Assembly: GCA_017509245.1 (NCBI GenBank)
Contig: JAFWQC010000004.1
Span: 1-43,584 of the forward strand
DNA: 43,584 nucleotides
Source: Clostridiales bacterium
GTDB taxonomy: Bacteria; Bacillota; Clostridia; Saccharofermentanales; Saccharofermentanaceae
Direction: 5' to 3'
The notes below the pieces were generated by a model. That model did no database searches. It was not told the DNA's origin and saw only the letters and a program-made list of their open reading frames with translations. Shown here piece after piece: positions 25,846 through 33,583 of this stretch; the first letter of the stretch is position 1, and every line of letters begins with the position of its first letter. The translations under genes and the position numbers were made by a program.

Positions 25846-26016
25846 TCAAATGTCTGAGCAACTTGCTTGCAAGGGCTGCGAATAATTTGAATATGTCGAG
25901 CGAAGCGACGACATATCAAATGTCTGAGTAACTTGCTTGCAAGGGTTGCGAATAATTTGAATATGTCGAGCGAAGCGACGACATATCAAATGTCTGAGTA
26001 ACTTGCTTGCAAGGGT
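25843..26016. repeat. 70-bp tandem palindromic repeat, about 2.5 copies
   Basis: Units begin at ATATCAAATG 25843, 25913 and 25983, giving an exact period of 70 bp; the third is cut after about 34 bp. Copies 1 and 2 differ at only a few positions. Each full unit has an 8-bp dyad ATATGTCG/CGACATAT around a 10-nt loop, a CTTGC-TT-GCAAG dyad, and near-complementary ends (ATCAAAT and ATTTGAAT). It resembles dispersed extragenic palindromic or MITE-like elements; no coding potential was seen. It lies between the esterase gene and the stop of the SCP2-like gene. Beyond it, up to 26099, nothing recognisable was found. Confidence 0.85.
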
Positions 26017-26099
26017 TTCCTGATATTACAATAAACGAAATATATTAGGCACAAAACAACAAGCCCTAAACATCTGATGAATAATTTTTAAAGAACTTA

Positions 26100-26432
26100 T
26101 TAGCCGAACATTTTCGAGCAGAAAACCAGCGCCTGTGCAGCATCTCCGTTGATGGTGATGCTTCCCTGGGCCGTTGCCACAACGAAATCCTTCTGTCCGC
26201 TTAAGACAGCTGCGAATGTCTCAGCATCAGCATCGATATAAAAAGGTGCATTGATGTATTCGTAAGGGGCGACCTCGGCGATGCCGTCTTCGATCTTCAC
26301 ATATAACGGAAGATTGTCCAGATTGCCGTTCAACGTAATCTGGGTAGCCGTGTCCTGAAGGAATGAGACCTTGGATGCTCTTTCCCTGACTGCCTTGAAG
26401 ATACTGCCGAATTCAGCTTCGATTTTCTTCAT
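26100..26432 (-). CDS. SCP2-like sterol/lipid-carrier domain protein
   Basis: This 110-aa protein resembles the SCP2 lipid-binding fold: an alternating beta pattern (ITLNGNLDNLPLYVKIEDG), then a helix/strand segment (DADAETFAAVLSGQKDFVVATAQGSITINGD) and the terminal A-x-x-L-V-F-C-S-K-M helix. Members bind fatty acyl or other hydrophobic ligands; no catalytic residue is expected. ATG 26432 is preceded by AGAGGTGAT. It is 24 nt after the SDR gene and presumably co-transcribed with it. The bacterial function is unknown. Confidence 0.7.
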   Translation of the reverse strand: MKKIEAEFGSIFKAVRERASKVSFLQDTATQITLNGNLDNLPLYVKIEDGIAEVAPYEYINAPFYIDADAETFAAVLSGQKDFVVATAQGSITINGDAAQALVFCSKMFG

Positions 26433-26456
26433 TTAGATCACCTCTTCTATCATGTA

Positions 26457-27266
26457 TTAATCATTTACTGCCTTGCCCTCGAAAGCCAGTATCCAGGATA
26501 CCGGAATGATCTTTGAAGCAAGGTGTAATAACTTCTGTGAGAATGGGTATACGAACATCTTCTTTCCCTTTGAAGATGCCTTTAATGACTTGGCAGCGAG
26601 CTTAACCGGATCGATGACGAAGTTCTTGCGCCAGTCGTTGAAGTCCGTTTCCTTGCCGTCCGTGGCTCTTCTCTGGAAATCAGTTGCGACAGGACCCGGG
26701 CATACAACCATGACATCTATTCCGTATTGTTTAAGTTCAACGCTCATAGCTCTCGAAAATGAGATCACATACGCCTTGCTTGCCGCATAGCACGCAAAGC
26801 CGGGCTGAGGCAGGAATCCAGCCGAAGATCCTATATTGATAATCTTTGAATGATCTTTTCCGCTGCTCTTCATATATGGCGCCGTGATCCTGGTCAGCTG
26901 ACTCAATGCGCTGCAGTTGATGCTGACTGTATCATCCAGTGCTTTGGCAGGCTTATCCATCATGCGGCCCTTAATGCCCATGCCTGCAGAGTTGATCAGA
27001 AGACCCACTTTAGGTTCTTCCGCCTTCAGCTTATCTTCGATTATCTTTATGCCGGAGTCATCGGAAAGATCCGCTACAACAGGGATTATCTTTACGCCGT
27101 CCAGAGATGATGCGATCTCATTAAGTGCTTCTGAGCGCCTTGCCACAGCCCATATCTCATCAAAAGGTGTCTTGAAATATTCACCGTTATCACGTGCCAA
27201 AAGCTCAATGAAAGACTTGCCTATGCCTGATGAAGCACCTGTTATTATCGCTATTCTCTGGTACAC
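26457..27266 (-). CDS. Short-chain dehydrogenase/reductase (SDR)
   Basis: This 269-aa classical SDR is a probable NAD(P)H-dependent oxidoreductase. Visible motifs are the cofactor-binding TGASSGIG (residues 10-17), NSAG (92-95), Ser147 in NIGSSAG, and the catalytic Y160-AAS-K164. VCPGPVATDF follows at about residues 188-198. The C-terminal ~45 residues carry a hydrophobic, possibly membrane-associated end. The start is GTG 27266, chosen because GGGGAG lies 7 nt upstream; this GGGGAG sits in the loop of a small hairpin (CTTCT/AGAAG) that could limit initiation. The gene follows the radical SAM gene by 58 nt. The substrate cannot be deduced; similar proteins often act on acyl or steroid-like ligands, which fits the SCP2 neighbour loosely. 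Confidence 0.88.
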   Translation of the reverse strand: MYQRIAIITGASSGIGKSFIELLARDNGEYFKTPFDEIWAVARRSEALNEIASSLDGVKIIPVVADLSDDSGIKIIEDKLKAEEPKVGLLINSAGMGIKGRMMDKPAKALDDTVSINCSALSQLTRITAPYMKSSGKDHSKIINIGSSAGFLPQPGFACYAASKAYVISFSRAMSVELKQYGIDVMVVCPGPVATDFQRRATDGKETDFNDWRKNFVIDPVKLAAKSLKASSKGKKMFVYPFSQKLLHLASKIIPVSWILAFEGKAVND

Positions 27267-27324
27267 AAAGCTTCTCCCCGAAGAAGTTCTAAGTACCTTA
27301 AATAATACACTCTATAAAAAAATA

Positions 27325-28398
27325 TTAAAAGAGAATGTCTTTAAAGCAGACTCTCTGCTTGTTGTTGTCGTAATCAAAGCAGTGTCTTGAACCACCTGCA
27401 CACCACTTCTCCCATTCGCATTCCTGACACTCCTTGCAAAGTGACGACAGGGGCTGTCTGAACACCTGGAATCTGTTGAACCAGACGTCGCTGAACTTGT
27501 CTTTATAGATGTTGCCCTGAACGAATTCGGGTCTTTCCTCAATATCAAGGCATGCGGTGATATCGCCGTTAACTCTTACAGCGGCAGTGTGTGTACCGGC
27601 ACCGCAATAGAAGAACCAGTCTCTTACCTCTCTCTCGAACTCGAGCCCGAGGAAATGTGAGCAGCCGTAATTTACGGGGATCCCCTGTTCCCTTTTTTCG
27701 CGAATGAAGTTAAAAAGATATCTCTGATCATCAGGCGTAAGGAGCATGTCGGGGAAATCCAGCGCACGTCCCATCGGCTCGATACCGATAACACGCCATG
27801 AATCGATATCCATCTCATCAAGTATCTTGTAAAGCTCGTCAAGCTCAACGATATTCTTGTGGTTAACTACCGTCGTTACCTGAATGTGCTTGAAAGCCTT
27901 TCTCTCGATAAGATTTTCGATGCCGCGCATAGCCTTATCGTATCCGCCCTTCATGCCGCGCTGTCTGTCGTGGGTATCTCGGAGGCCGTCGATGCTTACA
28001 GATACCGTGCCCATGCGGGTGTCTTCGAGCATTTTCGCAACATCTTTGGTAATGAGAGTTGCATTCGTGGTCATGCCCCAGTGAAAACCCTGGTCAACTG
28101 CATAGCCCAGAAGCTCAGCAAAATCAGGATAAAGAAGGGGCTCTCCGCCCGTAATGCAGAGCTGGACTTTCTTCAGATCGAAGTTCTCCTTAACATCTCT
28201 CAATACGGCTTTGAAGGCCTCTTTATCAGGTCCGTGTCCCAATCCGGGCGCACAGGAGGAACCGCAATGGAAACACTTCTCATTGCAGCTCCTTGTCAAC
28301 TCGAAAAACAGGTAGATAAGATCGGGCTTCTTAAACAGTTCTGCCCTGAATTCAGCCTTCCTGTTGAGGTAAGGTATCTTGGCTTCTTTTATGTCCAC
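27325..28398 (-). CDS. Radical SAM/SPASM enzyme, candidate peptide maturase
   Basis: This 357-aa radical S-adenosylmethionine enzyme has C38-x3-C42-x2-C45 (CNEKCFHC) for the catalytic [4Fe-4S] cluster and GGEP at 84-87 for SAM binding. A C-terminal SPASM region for auxiliary clusters includes CGAGT..NGDITACLD, then the C-x2-C-x2-C-x5-C series CKECQECEWEKWC and two further Cys. SPASM enzymes often modify small ribosomal peptides (thioether or carbon-carbon crosslinks) or activate sulfatases. The gene for the VYGPP-repeat protein ends 5 nt before this GTG start (28398), and the GAGG ribosome site lies inside that gene, so the pair is coupled. I infer the repeat protein is the substrate. No RiPP recognition element is obvious at the N-terminus by eye. 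An anaerobic sulfatase-maturase role is less likely, since the array enzymes lack the C-x-P-x-R motif. Confidence 0.88.
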   Translation of the reverse strand: MDIKEAKIPYLNRKAEFRAELFKKPDLIYLFFELTRSCNEKCFHCGSSCAPGLGHGPDKEAFKAVLRDVKENFDLKKVQLCITGGEPLLYPDFAELLGYAVDQGFHWGMTTNATLITKDVAKMLEDTRMGTVSVSIDGLRDTHDRQRGMKGGYDKAMRGIENLIERKAFKHIQVTTVVNHKNIVELDELYKILDEMDIDSWRVIGIEPMGRALDFPDMLLTPDDQRYLFNFIREKREQGIPVNYGCSHFLGLEFEREVRDWFFYCGAGTHTAAVRVNGDITACLDIEERPEFVQGNIYKDKFSDVWFNRFQVFRQPLSSLCKECQECEWEKWCAGGSRHCFDYDNNKQRVCFKDILF

Positions 28399-28403
28399 TA
28401 AGA

Positions 28404-28745
28404 TCAGCCCTCGGAATCGTCGATCGGCGGTCCGTAAACATCCTCTTCCTGCCCGTCGACAACATCGCCCGGCGGAGGTCCGTAAACATCAACTTCAGGT
28501 CCATCCGTCTCATCCGGCGGAGGTCCGTATACGCAAACTTCATCTTCCGTATTCTCAGGCTTGGAACCCGGCAGATCAACATCAATACTCTCAAGTGTCT
28601 GTTCACTTACCGGATTATCCGGCGGAGGTCCATATACATTAGTCTCCGGCGGAGGTCCGTATACACAGCCTTCAACAGCCATGCTGAGCGCTCCGATACC
28701 TGCTGCAATAGCGGTAAAAGTCAGCGGCTTCTTTGATCTTTTCAT
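28404..28745 (-). CDS. Small exported protein with five VYGPP repeats, candidate radical SAM substrate
   Basis: This 113-aa protein has a basic, hydrophobic N-terminus (KRSKKPLTFTAIAAGIGALSM, residues 2-22) ending AVEG-C27, which could be a weak lipobox; if so, Cys27 would be lipidated. VYGPPP occurs at 28-33, 37-42, 72-77 and 87-92, and VYGPPI at 103-108, separated by acidic, Pro-rich spacers. Cys27 and Cys71 each directly precede a repeat. Strong DNA conservation of the repeat blocks (GGCGGAGGTCCGTA on the plus strand) contrasts with variable spacers. ATG 28745 has GGGAG about 10 nt upstream. It lies 25 nt after the giant protein gene and is coupled to the radical SAM gene. A peptide/enzyme pair of the lipoprotein-plus-radical-SAM type is likely; the modification and final role are unknown. 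Confidence 0.8.
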   Translation of the reverse strand: MKRSKKPLTFTAIAAGIGALSMAVEGCVYGPPPETNVYGPPPDNPVSEQTLESIDVDLPGSKPENTEDEVCVYGPPPDETDGPEVDVYGPPPGDVVDGQEEDVYGPPIDDSEG

Positions 28746-28770
28746 AAAATACTTTCTCCCTTATCAGAAA

Positions 28771-31700
28771 TTAAGAAATATCCTGCTTATCCTCATCGGC
28801 ACTGTCAGCACCTGACTCGTCAGAAGTGATCGGCTTGAATCCGGCCACAGGTCTTGACGCCGTAGGTGCTGCCTTGGAATTAGGATCCATAATAGAAGGT
28901 CTCTGGCCTTCAAGAGCCGAACCCATGGCAGGTGCTGATGCCCGTCTTACGTCGCGTTCCTCATCTACGATAGCGGAAGGTCTTACGATTCCGCCGTATG
29001 CGGAGGTATGCTCGTCTTGTGAACTCTGATCACGGTCTGTCTGCGCTCTCTTGAAGAATGCGGACTTATGCGTTCTCGCACTGTCAGCAATACTCGTGTA
29101 AGAAGACTTTGCCTTCTCTTCAGCAAGCTTCTTTGCTTCCTCTTCCTCGATGCGCTTCTGCTCTTCGCGGAGTCTTGCTTCCTTTGCTTCCTCGCTCTCC
29201 TTGAAAGCTGCTACATTTCTTCCCGGAGCTGCCCATACAGGTGCTCTTCCGGAGTTGTTATAGCTCTTTCCTGCGAGGAGGCTTCCTAACTGGTTGGAGT
29301 TGGAAGAAGCCTTAGCACGCTCATTTGAGATGGAGGGACCGCTTACTGAAGATGAAGCACCGGCACCGACACCTGATGACGCACCGCTGCTGAATGAACT
29401 CAGAGGATTTGTATTCTTCCTGACAGCCTCGCCCTTAATGTGTTCCTCTGTCGGCTTAACTCCGATGTTATATCCTTCTGCGGAAGCTATCGCGGATATT
29501 CCGGGAAGGATCTTATTCTCGTTGGACATAATGGCAGACTTGAAGACCTCTGAAGTCTTGCTTTGCTGCTTGGTCATGGTAGCCTTGGCTTCTCTGGCAG
29601 CCTCTGCTGCGGCAATAGCCTTCTGCGCTTCAGCGAGCTTCGCTTCGGCTTCAGCCTTTGCTGCCGCTGCCTGCCTTGCTGCTTCTTCTGCCTTAGCAGC
29701 TTCTGCCTGTCTTTCGAGCTCTAAAGCCTTAGCTTCTTCCTGGAGTCTTCTTGCCTCTTCTGCCTGCTTAGCAGCTTCAGCCTTTTTGGCCTCTTCTAAA
29801 GCCTTAGCTTCTTCCTGCTTTCTTCTTTCTTCTTCGGCACGCCTTGCTTCTTCAGCTTTCTTAGCTTCTTCAGCCTTCTTTGCTTCCTCTGCCAATCTCG
29901 CCTGTTCTGCGAGCTTTGCAGCTTCCTGAGCTTTTCTGGCTTCCTCAGCTCTTAATTCAGCTTCAGCCTTGGCAAGAGCTGCAGCCTTTGCTGCCTCAAC
30001 TGCTCTTCTGGCTTCTTCCTGTCTTGCGCGATCTGCAGCTTCAGCTGCTTCCTTTGCAAGACGCGCTTCCTCAGCCTTCCTTGCTTCTTCAGCAGTCTCA
30101 GCGGCTTTTCTTGCCTCTTCAGCCTTTCTTGCTTCCTCGACAGCCTTTGCAGCTTCCTGCATTCTTCTTGCTTCTGCTGCCTTAGCCTCTGCTTCAGCCT
30201 GAAGTGCCGCAGCAGCCTTTGCTGCCTCTTCTGCTTTCCTGACTTCTTCCTGTCTTGCGCGCTCAGCTGCTTCAGCAGCTTCTTTCGCGAGACGTGCCTC
30301 CTCGGCCTTTCTTGCCTCTTCAGCTTTTCTCGCTTCCTCTGCCTTTCTGGCTTCTTCAGCTTTCCTTGCCTCTTCGGCTTTTCTTGCTTCCTCTGCCTTT
30401 CTGGCTTCAGCTTTTCTTCTTATCTCTTCGACTCTTGCAGCCTGCGCAGCTCTCTTCTCTTCGAGGATCTTGAGAGCCTTTTCGCGCTCAGCCTTCTGTT
30501 CAGGTGTCAGCTCGTTCTTAGGACGTCTGATCGGTCCTGTCTGAACAGCTTCATCCTTCTTCTCGGCAGGCTTTTCTTCAGTCTCATCTTTCTTAAATAC
30601 TGCAGGCTTGAATGCGGAACTGAATACTCCTGCACCGGCCGCCGTAGTGGTACCTGCCGCCACTGACTTATTGAATGCAAGACTTGCAGGATTCCTTGTC
30701 GCATTGCTCTGTTCAATGCTCTTAACAACCTTCACGTCAGGCATAGCCTTCTGCTCAGCAGCCTGTACCTTGCGTACGGACATGAACGGTGAAGCAGCTG
30801 CACCGGCAGTGACCGGCTTGTTAGCCTTAAGATTTGTCTCAGGCATGAATACCTTGCCTGCAAATCTGGATGACATCTCAGGCTCTGTCTTCTGTTCAGA
30901 AGGCTGTTCCTTCTTTACGGCTGCAGTCTGAGCTGCGGGCTGAATCTTCTGTTCAGCTGCGGGCTGAACCTGCTGTGGTGCGGGCTTGAAAGGTGAAGCA
31001 AAGGCGTCAGATACGGGCTTAGCCTCAGCCTTGAAAGATGCGGCCGCAACAGGTGATGCCTTCTGATCTGCTTCAGGCTTATCCTGCTGCGGAGCAGGCT
31101 TGAATGGTGAAGCAACTGCATTGTCTTCAGTATCTTTATCTTTTTTGAATGCCGAAAATACGGTTCCGGCAATAGCAGCTCCGGTAAGAGGTTTGGACTC
31201 CGGAGCAGCCTTCTTTCCGACAAGCCCGCCTTTCTGGGTAGCAGGCTTGAATATCGAAGCAAATCCCTTTGCAGGCTTTGCTTCAGCAGCAGGTTTCTGT
31301 GCTGCCGGCTGTGTATTCTGTGCTGCAGAATTAAATGATGTTGTCTTTGCAGCGGTTGTATTGCTTGCTGCAGAAGTCTTGGGTGCAACACCGGATGTGG
31401 TTGTCTTGGGCGCAGTGCTTGAAGCAGCTGTCTTAGGTGCAGTACCTGATGCGGCTGTTTTGGGTGCAACACCGGAAGTGGTTGTCTTAGGTGCAGTACC
31501 TGAAGCCGCAGTCTTTGCCGCGGAATTATTAACGGTTGATCCGGTACTCTTGCTTGCGACAGATGTCTTTGAAGCAGCTGATGTTGTTACGGGCTTAGCA
31601 TTAACACCGGATGCTGCAGGTCTTGTCTGAGTTCCGGTTGAAACTGTCTTATTGGAAATCGTGCCGGAAGACTTAGTCTGTGCTCCGTTTGCAGCTGCCT

Positions 31701-33450
31701 TATTAGGGATTATGCTTGCAGGCTTCTGCTCAGCAGCTTTAGCCGCAGGCCTTTGCCCGGATGCTGTAGCAGCAGGTCTTTGCTCAGGTGCCTTAGCGGC
31801 AGGCTTGTTGTCAGGTATTATCGACTTGACCGCAGGACGGTTTGCAGGAGCTGCTTTTCCGTCAGCGACAGCCTTGGCATGGTTAACTGAAAGCTCAGCA
31901 GGGCGCTTAACAGGTGCCTTCGAAGTTGCAGCAGTGCTGTTCGTCTTATTAGCGGCATCGGCTTCAGCTCTCTCCATAGCCTTGAGTTCCTTCATGGCAG
32001 TAGCCGTATTAAATCTCCTGCTTGAACCGGAATCAGCAATAGGTTTCATCTCCTTGACAGGACCTAAATAACCAAACTTCTCGGCAATGGCGGGAACACC
32101 CGGAATAAAGGCAATTACAAGATCCTTGCCTTCAAGTTCCTTCTTGTCGTGGAGATATCTGTATCTGAGATAAAGCAGTCCGAGTATAACGATAAGCAGG
32201 ATTATCCAAAGCCAGCTCGTAAAGGAAGCCTTCTTGGGGCCATTCTTTCCCGTAACGACAAGTCCGGCAACAACAGGCGTGGGCGTAGGTGTTCCGTCGC
32301 CTTCTACGACTTCTGCACCGTCTCCGCCTTCGCCGGAAGGTGAAGTTTCCTGTCCGTCCTGACCTGCAATAGCGCCTCCGATCAGAACTGCACCGGCCTC
32401 ACCGGTTCCATTTGAGGAACCTGTCTCAGTGGTTACTTCGCCATTCTCCAAAGTGGTAGTCGTGGTATCTGTATTGCCGGTAGTTGTTCCCTCCGTTGTC
32501 TCGTTGGAAGGACCCTTTGTAGGTGCCTTAGTCGGATCGGCAGGTTTGGTGGTAGGTGCCTTGGTAGGATCGCCCTGACCATTGGCAGGTGTGTTTGTAG
32601 GACCTGTGGTGTTCTTTACAGGTGTAGGTGTGTTTGTGTTGGTATTATTCGGCTTCTTAGTTGGTGTAGGTGTATTTGTATTAGTTGCCCTTGGCTTGTT
32701 CGTAGGCGTAGGTGTATTAGTGTTGGTATTCCTGGGCTTCCTGGTAGGTGTGGGCGTGTTTGTATTGGTGTTTCTCGGCTTATTTGTAGGTGTATTGGTA
32801 TTGGTATTCCTTGGCCTCTTTGTAGGCGTAGGTGTATTAGTGTTGGTATTCCTGGGCTTCCTGGTAGGTGTGGGCGTGTTTGTATTGGTATTCCTTGGCT
32901 TCTTTGTCGGTGTAGGCGTGTTTGTATTTGTATTCCTTGGCCTCTTTGTAGGCGTAGGTGTATTTGTGTTGGTATTTCTTGGCTTCTTTGTCGGTGTAGG
33001 TGTGTTTGTATTGGTAGGAGTATTTGTATTTGTGCTGGTGGGAGTGGACTTGATGACCCTGAAACTTGCGCCGTCAATAGAGGCGGAAGCAATACCGGTT
33101 TCATAGTAATAAAGATAGTACGATTCGGAGTTGGTAGGCTTTAATTCAGCCTTAACCGTATAACTGTTGACCGAGGTAACAGTCACACCGCTACCGCCCG
33201 AGACGTCAAAATAGTCTCTGTCTATTGAAAAAGTAACTTCAACCTTGTCTCCGGAATCCAGACCCCAAATGGTAAAACCGATGGTCAGGCTGTCATCATC
33301 GCCGGAATTCTGTTTCCAGTAATGCCAGCCAGGAGCAGCATAAACTTCTTTAGTTTCAATGGTATTGATCGCAAAAGAAAAACCGATTATGAAGCAAAGG
33401 AGCAAACATAAAGGTTTAAGCGAGAAGCGTCCCGAAAAGCGTCCCGACAT
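28771..33450 (-). CDS. Giant membrane protein: beta domain, Thr/Pro stalk, one helix, Ala/Lys coiled coil
   Basis: I do not recognise the family. ATG 33450 (1559 aa) is chosen over an ATG nine codons upstream because GGAGG lies 8 nt before it. Order: signal peptide (1-38, VYA-A); a beta-rich domain (39-130; WHYWKQNSG, KVEVTFSIDRDYFDV) that could bind carbohydrate; NTNTNTPTPTKKPR repeats (about 138-276); Gly/Thr-rich linker; one membrane helix (about 408-430, WLWIILLIVILGLLYL) with basic residues after it; then about 1100 cytoplasmic residues. The cytoplasmic part has TAPKT repeats, four FKPA motifs (near 733, 786, 824 and 948) and a long KAEEAR-type coiled coil (about 990-1297). The C-terminal ~58 residues resemble the tail of the protein encoded at 33584-34471. 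The topology suggests a cell-surface-to-cytoplasm scaffold; function unknown. Confidence 0.8.
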   Translation of the reverse strand: MSGRFSGRFSLKPLCLLLCFIIGFSFAINTIETKEVYAAPGWHYWKQNSGDDDSLTIGFTIWGLDSGDKVEVTFSIDRDYFDVSGGSGVTVTSVNSYTVKAELKPTNSESYYLYYYETGIASASIDGASFRVIKSTPTSTNTNTPTNTNTPTPTKKPRNTNTNTPTPTKRPRNTNTNTPTPTKKPRNTNTNTPTPTRKPRNTNTNTPTPTKRPRNTNTNTPTNKPRNTNTNTPTPTRKPRNTNTNTPTPTNKPRATNTNTPTPTKKPNNTNTNTPTPVKNTTGPTNTPANGQGDPTKAPTTKPADPTKAPTKGPSNETTEGTTTGNTDTTTTTLENGEVTTETGSSNGTGEAGAVLIGGAIAGQDGQETSPSGEGGDGAEVVEGDGTPTPTPVVAGLVVTGKNGPKKASFTSWLWIILLIVILGLLYLRYRYLHDKKELEGKDLVIAFIPGVPAIAEKFGYLGPVKEMKPIADSGSSRRFNTATAMKELKAMERAEADAANKTNSTAATSKAPVKRPAELSVNHAKAVADGKAAPANRPAVKSIIPDNKPAAKAPEQRPAATASGQRPAAKAAEQKPASIIPNKAAANGAQTKSSGTISNKTVSTGTQTRPAASGVNAKPVTTSAASKTSVASKSTGSTVNNSAAKTAASGTAPKTTTSGVAPKTAASGTAPKTAASSTAPKTTTSGVAPKTSAASNTTAAKTTSFNSAAQNTQPAAQKPAAEAKPAKGFASIFKPATQKGGLVGKKAAPESKPLTGAAIAGTVFSAFKKDKDTEDNAVASPFKPAPQQDKPEADQKASPVAAASFKAEAKPVSDAFASPFKPAPQQVQPAAEQKIQPAAQTAAVKKEQPSEQKTEPEMSSRFAGKVFMPETNLKANKPVTAGAAASPFMSVRKVQAAEQKAMPDVKVVKSIEQSNATRNPASLAFNKSVAAGTTTAAGAGVFSSAFKPAVFKKDETEEKPAEKKDEAVQTGPIRRPKNELTPEQKAEREKALKILEEKRAAQAARVEEIRRKAEARKAEEARKAEEARKAEEARKAEEARKAEEARKAEEARLAKEAAEAAERARQEEVRKAEEAAKAAAALQAEAEAKAAEARRMQEAAKAVEEARKAEEARKAAETAEEARKAEEARLAKEAAEAADRARQEEARRAVEAAKAAALAKAEAELRAEEARKAQEAAKLAEQARLAEEAKKAEEAKKAEEARRAEEERRKQEEAKALEEAKKAEAAKQAEEARRLQEEAKALELERQAEAAKAEEAARQAAAAKAEAEAKLAEAQKAIAAAEAAREAKATMTKQQSKTSEVFKSAIMSNENKILPGISAIASAEGYNIGVKPTEEHIKGEAVRKNTNPLSSFSSGASSGVGAGASSSVSGPSISNERAKASSNSNQLGSLLAGKSYNNSGRAPVWAAPGRNVAAFKESEEAKEARLREEQKRIEEEEAKKLAEEKAKSSYTSIADSARTHKSAFFKRAQTDRDQSSQDEHTSAYGGIVRPSAIVDEERDVRRASAPAMGSALEGQRPSIMDPNSKAAPTASRPVAGFKPITSDESGADSADEDKQDIS
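30290..30420 (-). repeat. 21-bp repeats encoding KAEEAR units
   Basis: Near-identical 21-bp units encode ARKAEEA heptads five to six times in a row, within a longer Ala/Glu/Lys/Arg coiled-coil region encoded at about 29560-30480. Heptad length in protein and DNA matches, so replication slippage can change the coil length without changing register. Confidence 0.75.
32621..33035 (-). repeat. 42-bp repeats encoding the Thr/Pro/Asn stalk
   Basis: About ten units of 42 bp (14 codons, NTNTNTPTPTKKPR type) run through the stalk of the giant protein; one unit starting at 32789 is 36 bp. Plus-strand unit starts seen include 32621, 32663, 32705, 32747, 32789 and 32825. A stretch from 32702 recurs almost identically 120 bp later from 32822, marking a recent three-unit duplication. 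Confidence 0.85.
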
Positions 33451-33486
33451 TTTCTTAACCTCCAAAACAAAGCACACACCATTCTA

Positions 33487-33504
33487 CTAATATAAAAATA
33501 TTAG
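33487..33504 (-). promoter_or_regulatory. Inverted repeat in the giant-protein leader
   Basis: CTAATAT-AAAA-ATATTAG is a perfect 7-bp dyad with a 4-nt loop, between the predicted transcription start and the start codon of the giant protein gene. It is AT-only apart from its end pair, so it would be a weak RNA hairpin; a regulator-binding site is the alternative. Confidence 0.3.
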
Positions 33505-33515
33505 AAGATAAATTG

Positions 33516-33545
33516 ATTATACAGTTGCAAAGACTGTATTTTCAA
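33516..33545 (-). promoter_or_regulatory. Promoter of the giant-protein gene
   Basis: On the minus strand TTGAAA (33540-33545) and a perfect TATAAT (33516-33521) are 18 nt apart, with the predicted start near 33509 and a leader of about 59 nt. A TACAG/CTGTA dyad straddles the upstream edge of the -10 and could be an operator. It separates this gene from the GH5/tail-protein genes upstream. Confidence 0.6.
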
Positions 33546-33583
33546 GTGCTCGCGGGTAGTATGGAAGTAATATAAAATTCCCT

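Noticed and set aside
25843..26016. CRISPR array
   Set aside because: Units are contiguous 70-bp tandem repeats with no unique spacers and no cas genes nearby.
28352..28815. Open frames on both strands across the VYGPP-repeat gene and the adjoining region
   Set aside because: They overlap the repeat protein, whose frame has a start with a good ribosome site, a signal-like N-terminus and motif conservation; the others are repeat-driven shadows.
29068..32071. Long Leu/Ala-rich open frames opposite the giant protein
   Set aside because: Alanine- and lysine-rich coding sequence naturally leaves long open frames on the other strand; they lack ribosome sites and sensible composition.
32582..33106. 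Val/Gly/Phe repeat frame on the plus strand opposite the Thr/Pro stalk
   Set aside because: It is the mirror of the 42-bp repeat; the minus-strand reading fits a surface stalk between a signal peptide and a membrane helix.
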